A stretch of 64,000 nucleotides of DNA, taken from positions 186,001 to 250,000 of the forward strand of contig JADANN010000302.1 of NCBI GenBank assembly GCA_018806985.1, given 5' to 3'. A program made the translations under genes and the position numbers. Positions 58,361-64,000 of the stretch are shown here, piece by piece. The DNA comes from Angiostrongylus vasorum (lineage: Eukaryota; Nematoda; Chromadorea; Rhabditida; Metastrongylidae). The notes beneath the pieces were generated by a model that was not told the DNA's origin, searched no databases, and was given only the letters and a program-made list of their open reading frames with translations. The stretch's first letter is position 1, and each line of letters opens with the position of its first letter.

Positions 58361-59110
58361 TATTAGCATTATGACCATTGTATGGAATATGTGGATATGA
58401 AAAACAACGAAGTAGAGGGTGCAAAATACTTCCAAGCGCTGGCAGCAACGTATTTGAATAAAGAACCACAGTAATACACAGCAGATAGTCGCATATATTT
58501 TACCCATACCCATAGAAAGATAGGGTAAAGTTTCTTCTATAATTCTATCGTATACACAACTCCTAAGGCACCCTAGCTATTGAAAAATCATTTTCTATTA
58601 TCGAAAAACGAGTAAGTCCGGAGCCAACGAAACATTGGTCGTATTTCGTTAGGGACAGAGAGATACACTAACGGAGCGCGTACGCCATACGTTAGCTCAT
58701 TCCGCCATAATTTTTCGTCGGCTACGGACCTTCTACTTTTTTCGTAATAAAAGATCTTTTCTCGATAACTGGTGGGTTTAAGGGTTTTTCACATGAAAGG
58801 TTTGTAGAAGGGACTTCGCTCTATCCTTCTGTGAGTTTGAATGATATGTATGCTACTATTTACTGTGTTACTGTGGTCCATATTGCAAGAGCAGTGCTCT
58901 CGACATTTAGTACTTTGCAGTTTATTTTGAACCTATTTCGGTATTTTCATATCCACACATCTTATACAACAGGCATAGCAGCGATTGACTTGAAGTAACA
59001 ATAAATTAGAAACGTCAACCTGGCATCAGTTCAATAAAGGCAGTTCATAAGAATGTGTATGCACATAACAATAAATTTCTAGTCAAATTATCGGTCAATG
59101 ATAAATAAAA
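58361..59110. other. Unrecognised DNA
   Basis: No gene or shared repeat recognised. Confidence 0.4.
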
Positions 59111-59111
59111 C

Positions 59112-59345
59112 ATAAAGCCATCGGCGTTGATCAATCCCTAAGGGATGCGCCATGCATTCGAGTTCACTAAGTATCACTGGAGATGATTGAATGCATATCT
59201 GGCCTTTACAATGACTTGCAGTGGCCTATCGATGTATCGAATCAGTGCTGTTATCCTCCCAGACAAGTTTGGTACCAATTTGCCGACCCCGGAGGGATGG
59301 AACGCTTGGTGAGCCACGGGCGCGGGGATCGATCGCGGGTGAATT
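59112..59345 (-). repeat. SINE-A copy, head replaced
   Basis: Tail AAGCCATCGGCGTTGATCAA at 59115; it continues to GGGGATCGATCGCGGGTGAA, where similarity stops before the A box. Confidence 0.83.
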
Positions 59346-59484
59346 GCATGGCGCGATCAATGACGCTTCGAAGAAAGGCTTTTTGTAGATCGTTATGTGT
59401 GGAAAATGGATTCACCGGTCCTATCTCTCCCATTCTGATCCGCTTTCGATTAGCTATCGAATGGGTACGAATTGTGCATTGAAA

Positions 59485-59580
59485 AAACTCTAGAACCCAC
59501 TTAACTCAGTGGGGGCACCATAGTGCCCATTCGGTCATTTGGTACAAACCGCTATGGACATCATAATGTCTATAAAGGTC
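59485..59580. repeat. Paired-palindrome short repeat, copy 2
   Basis: Palindromes at 59513-59528 (GGGCACCATAGTGCCC) and 59553-59574 (from TATGGACATC to ATGTCTATA), with the flank TCTAGAACCCACTTAACTC. It is the inverse-oriented relative of 57820-57915. Confidence 0.75.
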
Positions 59581-59779
59581 GGAATGTGTTGAAAGCAGAC
59601 GAAGCATCTTTTCTTCTTAGATTTGTTACACAAATCTTAAAACTTAAACGTAGAAGTTATTTCTATAAGCCTTCCACTTAGCTCTGTGCATACAAGGTAT
59701 AGCAGGAATGATATATTAACTAATACGGAGCAAAACTGAACCAGTTATAAAGAAAGAGACTTAGCACCAAAAGGGGTGT

Positions 59780-60045
59780 GTGGAAATGTGATTTATAGCA
59801 GTCATCCTTTCACCAAAAATGTCACCCACTAGTTGAGACATTTGACATTTCCAACCGGAATCGCAAAAACCTGCGCCACAATGAAGGGAACTTTCCATTA
59901 GAATTACCTTCTTGCCATAAACAATAAGATTACAGCGGCTCGTATTATTATAAGTGTAATGCAATTTAGGACAGAGCGGCCCTTTGGGAAGTCCTGGCCA
60001 GCGGCACGAACGACTTGAGGATTTATGAGGTGTCCACTCGAGTTC
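59780..60045 (-). CDS. Possible exon of a cysteine-rich secreted protein
   Basis: A minus-strand frame reads CRWPGLPKGPLCPKLHYTYN, then an N-glycosylation site and NLIVYGKK, then LHCGAGFCDSGWKCQMSQ. The first half recalls a Kunitz-type domain (Y-Y-N then C then YG) and the second the GFC-x-GW-x-C pattern of lustrin-like cysteine-rich modules, both common together in nematode cuticle and secreted proteins. The remaining Kunitz cysteines do not fit exactly. A GT donor-like site (AAGAAG-GTAATT, near 59915) leaves the exon limits open. It may be real, decayed or chance. Confidence 0.35.
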
Positions 60046-60119
60046 AGACACAGATTAATGGGACCACAGGTAATAAAGGTGACAAGAAAGAACAGAAAAA
60101 CATTGCCACCACCGGCTTT

Positions 60120-60365
60120 CTGCTAATCTCGGCACTGATCAAATAATTCTCTATATTCATGTTGAGCAAACATGAGGTGCTACTTCATTCTTTATTACTG
60201 CGATTGGAATCTTGGTTTAGCATGTTATGGACGTGTTTGGTTTGGTAGATTGCGATTGAGGTCAACTTGACCTTTCCAGGATTTGCAGAAGGCGAAACCC
60301 GCTAAAACACCAGCTTTACCGTAATTAAGAACAAAGTAGAACCTCGTGTTTGTTCAAACAGAGTG
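60120..60365. repeat. PLE-end fold-back with decayed hammerhead
   Basis: The left end CTGCTAATCTCGGCACTGAT and TTGAGCAAACATGAGGTGC mirror the right-hand AACCTCGTGTTTGTTCAAAC. In between lies a decayed ribozyme (TTTGCAGAAGGCGAAACCCG, 60281). Confidence 0.65.
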
Positions 60366-60774
60366 TAGAGAAAAGGATTGCGTAGCATCTCTTGACAGAG
60401 CTCATGCGATAAGTTGAAGACCAAAATTCTGAGAAAATATCGATCGGAGCTCTGATTCGAAGTGCTGGAGCCGACTCGAACACATCTGTTAAGCTCAACA
60501 CAACACAGCTCTCCCGCTCCGTCACATTCGATGGACATTTTCTAAGCAAAACTTCTTAGCTAGTAATTACAATCTCTCTAATAACTACGCAACAGCTCCC
60601 AGATCTATAGTGTTACTGTGCTATTCGAAGAAAAGAAATCAATAATGAGCTAGTAACGACTTTTCGAAAACAAACCCAACTCAATACGAAGTACACTGGT
60701 CAATCAATTAATTAGTCAACAAGTCCGACAACAACACTGAATAAATGTTAAATGGATCAATTGTTAATTTTCAT

Positions 60775-60985
60775 TTGCTGCCTACTACAATTTTTTTTCC
60801 CCCTTTATTGCTGATGGCACTGGTAGATAGAAAATTGGCTGGGAGACGGGCCAAACGAAAGATCTGCATGGTAAGGTGGTGAACGTGCTAGCCCTCGGAA
60901 AGGGTAATAGCGCGTTCGCTCCGCACCGCAGACACCTGCGGTCCGGAGTTTTGCAAATGTCTCAGCATCAATGTAGATCAACTGG
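60775..60985. repeat. R4 copy
   Basis: GATGGCACTGGTAGATAGAA, GAGACGGGCCAAACGAAAGA, GGTAATAGCGCGTTCGCTCC and TTTGCAAATGTCTCAGCATC match the reversed half of R4. Confidence 0.8.
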
Positions 60986-61365
60986 ATTACAGGTTATGAG
61001 AACTTCATTAACTTCTTGTAAAATGCAAATTTAAAATAGGGGAAAATCGGAAGGACATTTTTGTGAATAAACAGAAATATTCTGTTAACGACAAAATATC
61101 GATTATCTACACCGATTAATTGGAAATGCTAGAAATAGACGATAATCAAATTTTAAGTATGGGGACTTACACGTAGAGAACCTGAGAACTGAACGGAGCA
61201 CGTTTAGCCGACGTACTAGTGACATGTGGTTATTGATCGATGCGACTTCGACGATGGTCAGAAACTCCGCTTGTCAAACAACGTAGATCAAAGGTCGACA
61301 ATGGATGTATGATTTGACGCTTTCTTTAAAGCTTTCGCGAGGAATCTGATCGTTAGATATTCTTT
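60986..61365. other. Unrecognised DNA
   Basis: No gene or shared repeat recognised. Confidence 0.4.
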
Positions 61366-61369
61366 ACTT

Positions 61370-61640
61370 TTGTTTTATACAACCCGCCTTTCACGTCTGC
61401 TATGCGGATCCCAGTACTTTTCACATTCGATCCGTTTCCTCGCATCCATCACCAACGAATGTCCTCCAACTTCTACGTGTAGCTTCGGCTGCTGCTTGAG
61501 GATTCTCAGTTAATCTTGAGTGTCGCAGAATGCTGGTCTAGTCGATCCTCCCTAGTCCTGAGATACGCCGACTAGAGCGTTCCCACTTGCACTGCAGCGC
61601 GTGGTTTTTTCCCCGACAAGTCCGGTACCAATTAGTTAGT
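61370..61640 (-). repeat. SINE-B copy, head truncated
   Basis: ATACAACCCGCCTTTCACGT at the tail, TAGTCGATCCTCCCTAGTCC in the middle; it ends at GACAAGTCCGGTACCAATTA before the tRNA-like head. Confidence 0.82.
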
Positions 61641-61809
61641 TACCATCAGTCCCAATTTTTAATTAACTGAGGATAATTTCTTGACGTTCAGTAAAGTATC
61701 TGAAGAGTTCAGAACTTCTCAAATTAACAGCATAGATTTTGCCCTATCGCCATTTGGTTGGGATAAAAAATTCTAAAAAAAGAAGATGAAGCTTAAATTT
61801 TTCAGATCT

Positions 61810-61981
61810 CTACACCCGAGAGCAGTAGCCCCGAGAACCAATGATGTATTCGGGAACATCATCGTGTTCTGTTGGACGGAATCTGCCTTGTCCAAATTCT
61901 TTCGTCTTCCAAGTATAATTTTCGACGATTGAACCGAAGGATAAAAAGTTTTTTTTATTGCAAACAAAAAGAGCAAAGTAT
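61810..61981 (-). CDS. Possible last exon of an unidentified gene
   Basis: The minus-strand frame reads FLSFGSIVENYTWKTKEFGQ and on through RFRPTEHDD to GYCSRV and a stop at 61810-61812. A pyrimidine-rich stretch ending CTGCAAG offers a 3' splice site at 61982-61983. The residue mix looks coding and one glycosylation site is present. No family was recognised. Confidence 0.35.
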
Positions 61982-62164
61982 CTTGCAGGCAAATATTTAT
62001 AGATTCTAAAGGTACTTACTGGAACCAATAGAGTTCTCTACAAGCTGAGATATCATGGTTTAAGAAATTAAAAAGCCCATTAGAGATACGAGAAGGTAAA
62101 GTGCACTATTTTCGCCCACTGAAAGTGTTTCTTCCAAAGAAAGATTACAGGAAGGAGAACGTTC

Positions 62165-62640
62165 AACTTTTTTATTTACTGCCTATTATTTTCTCATGGC
62201 ATGCTATCATGTGAGATACAACCAAAATGATGCTTAGATATTGGCAAAAGTCGGAGCCTAGGCCAGATTCGAACCCGCGATTACCTTTTCTGGGGGGTTT
62301 GCTTGTTGCTCATTGAATGTATCGAAAAGTAATAGACAGTAATAAAAACTTGAGCATTGTGATTTCGACTGTAACCTCAGCTTGACTGGTTTCAGTGTAG
62401 ATTGATGCTCTCCAGATCATTTCCCGTTAATGGGTGATTGTTGTTGGTACCGTTCGGATATAAAACTGGCTGAGGGAAACGCAAAGCAAAGGCCTCAGCG
62501 CTGCGATGGGTAACACTTGAGCGCGCTGCAATGGGTAACACTTGAGCGTTCGGAAAGGCTGATCATGGGTTCGAATCTGACGTGGGGGCCCAAGTTTTGC
62601 AAATATCTCAGCATCATTGCGGTTTTACTATCGAAAGCTT
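62165..62640 (-). repeat. R4 inverted copy with duplicated A-box region
   Basis: The left half has ATTTACTGCCTATTATTTTC and CCAGATTCGAACCCGCGATT. The right half has GGTAACACTTGAGC twice, then GATCATGGGTTCGAATC (B box) and TTTGCAAATATCTCAGCATC. The two halves face each other. Confidence 0.8.
62498..62547 (+). repeat. 25-bp tandem duplication in the R4 A-box region
   Basis: Two units, 62498-62522 and 62523-62547, differ at one base (GCGCTGCGATGGG against GCGCTGCAATGGG). Confidence 0.9.
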
Positions 62641-62823
62641 TAGTGTCATAAACGTTGGTATAGTAGAAGTTGAACTACTAACGTTGTTCTACTATATCAA
62701 GACTTCGTCATCAACAAAACTCTCCAGGAGAGCTGAATGAATAAAAAGGTAGAAAATAGAAAAGGCAAAACAGTGATGAATGCAAAACAAGGATGAACAG
62801 TTAAGCGTTTGCACTGGATGTAA

Positions 62824-62909
62824 ATCTTCTTTACTTTTTGAATTATAACTTTAGGAGGCTTAAACTATCTTCTTTACTTTTTGAATTATAACTTTAGGAG
62901 GCTTAAACT
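62824..62909. repeat. 43-bp tandem duplication
   Basis: The unit ATCTTCTTTACTTTTTGAAT to GGAGGCTTAAACT occurs twice in a row, apparently identical apart from the last base. Confidence 0.92.
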
Positions 62910-63344
62910 TTAGTAGTAACTTTTAACTTGTAACTTTAGCAGATTTCTAGACCTTGTACAGTTTTATTAGTTTCGAAGACCTTTGGGATAATTAATGATT
63001 AGTTGTCTATAGATTCCAAACAAGGAGAATTTTCATTTTAAAGAAGGTAACCCACACTTGACATTAATTACGTTCACTTTAAAGGTAAATGTCTCGGGTT
63101 TGTGGACGTGAAGACATGTATTGAAAACTTCTCTTGGTTCTTACACTACGGTATTTTAAAGGATATTTGAATAGTTGTCAAAATTTAATCTAATATTGTT
63201 AATACACCTCATCTAACAGTGAAAAAGCAACTTTCAAACTTGACCCAGTCATTTCATCCCAAAATATCGACTGTCTCTCCCTTCCTGTTTAGACTAAAGC
63301 TCTGCACAGTAAGTTGGCAGATTTTTTGGTTGATAACAGCCTTC
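62910..63344. other. Unrecognised AT-rich DNA
   Basis: No gene or shared repeat recognised. Confidence 0.4.
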
Positions 63345-63480
63345 ATATCACTATGATGCTGAGATATTTGCAAAACGTGGACTCTCGCCCAGATTCGCGC
63401 CCGTGATTACCCTTTTCGTAGGCTTACGTATTACTCACTGTACACTGAGGCCCTTGTGTTACCTATCTCTGAACCAGCCT
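63345..63480 (-). repeat. R4 half-copy
   Basis: ATGATGCTGAGATATTTGCA, CCCAGATTCGCGCCCGTGAT and TTACGTATTACTCACTGTAC match R4. Confidence 0.75.
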
Positions 63481-63864
63481 TGAGATCATCGAAAAACATA
63501 AAGTTTCTGTCTACCAGATATACACGTTGAAAAATAGCAGTCACTTGTACCTGTGCTTTCTATGACGCTTCCAAATCAGGCAAGGGATAGTGCAACAACA
63601 AGAAGTAATCGTGCCGACAAAAGAAGCAACAAATAGTTGCCTAATAAATTCAAGGTTGCCGAAGGTTCATTACGGAACTTTTTGTTCAAATGCGATGAAT
63701 GTCGAAATGATTATTCTGTAAGGCAATTCTGTTTTTTCCCTACAAGCTAACTGATCAAGTCAATTGAGAAGTCTTGATATCCACCATGCGTGGGAAACGT
63801 TCCTTCAAAGTACAAACTTTACATTGATTTGTAGACTTTGCGTACTTGTTTAATTAGCAGTGAA

Positions 63865-64000
63865 ATTTTATATAAACCGACTTTCATTTAACTTCGGCGT
63901 AACTGATCAATAATTTCTTGGATTTCGAGGCTCGACTTTCTATAAACCTCGACATGATCAATACTCCCAAGCCGAAACCCGCCAAACTGTCATCTATCCT
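63865..64000. repeat. Two PLE end motifs and a decayed hammerhead at the window edge
   Basis: CCGACTTTCATTTAACTTCG (63879) and CGACTTTCTATAAACCTCGA (63933) are successive PLE terminal motifs. GCCGAAACCCGCCAAACTGT near the end resembles a decayed hammerhead. The element continues beyond the window. Confidence 0.6.

Noticed and set aside
1..64000. CRISPR arrays, prophage or bacterial operons
   Set aside because: No regularly spaced direct repeats with unique spacers and no bacterial gene organisation; repeats here are dispersed eukaryotic elements.

Overview
The window looks like nuclear DNA of a nematode, most likely a parasitic strongylid-type (clade V) worm. This is inferred from an AT-rich background, one split gene with small phase-consistent exons and some introns of a few tens to hundreds of bases, an RTE-type LINE, Penelope-like elements (PLEs) with a GIY-YIG endonuclease, and many tRNA-derived SINEs. 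No bacterial operon, rRNA gene, free-standing tRNA gene or CRISPR array was seen. Most of the DNA is repeats. I use local names: SINE-A, SINE-B, R3 (about 370 bp, no recognised promoter) and R4 (tRNA-like, often in inverted dimers).

Layout. 1-2.6 kb: a head-to-head pair of PLE 3' halves ending in a hammerhead ribozyme. 3.7-9 kb: SINE-B, a PLE end, R4 copies and a SINE-A. 9.7-11.3 kb: a PLE flanked by inverted hammerhead repeats. 11.9-20.3 kb: R3, SINE-A and SINE-B copies and several fold-back elements with hammerhead motifs. 20.3-23.7 kb: a nearly complete but broken RTE LINE on the minus strand. 24-26.2 kb: SINE-B, R4, a PLE fragment and a fold-back. 26.8-33.3 kb: the only convincing host gene. 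It is a seven-exon minus-strand gene for a 342-residue single-pass membrane protein with two Ig domains, and its largest intron holds another head-to-head PLE pair. 35.5-36.3 kb: a decayed LINE endonuclease. 36.3-53 kb: mostly unrecognised AT-rich DNA with scattered SINE, R3 and fold-back copies. 53-64 kb: dense fold-backs, SINE-A, SINE-B and R4, paired palindromes, and two weak candidate host exons on the minus strand.

The unifying signal is a hammerhead ribozyme motif: CTGANGA, a short stem II, then GAAAC and GTC. It appears with an intact core at six places, and in decayed form at about ten more. It lies at the ends of the PLEs and also in short non-coding inverted-repeat elements. These fold-backs share PLE end sequences and look like non-autonomous derivatives, with one ribozyme per arm on opposite strands. 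In two decayed copies stem II has changed on both sides so that pairing is kept, which supports selection on an RNA structure. PLE-borne hammerheads are known; the abundance of short fold-back hammerhead elements is the most interesting feature here.
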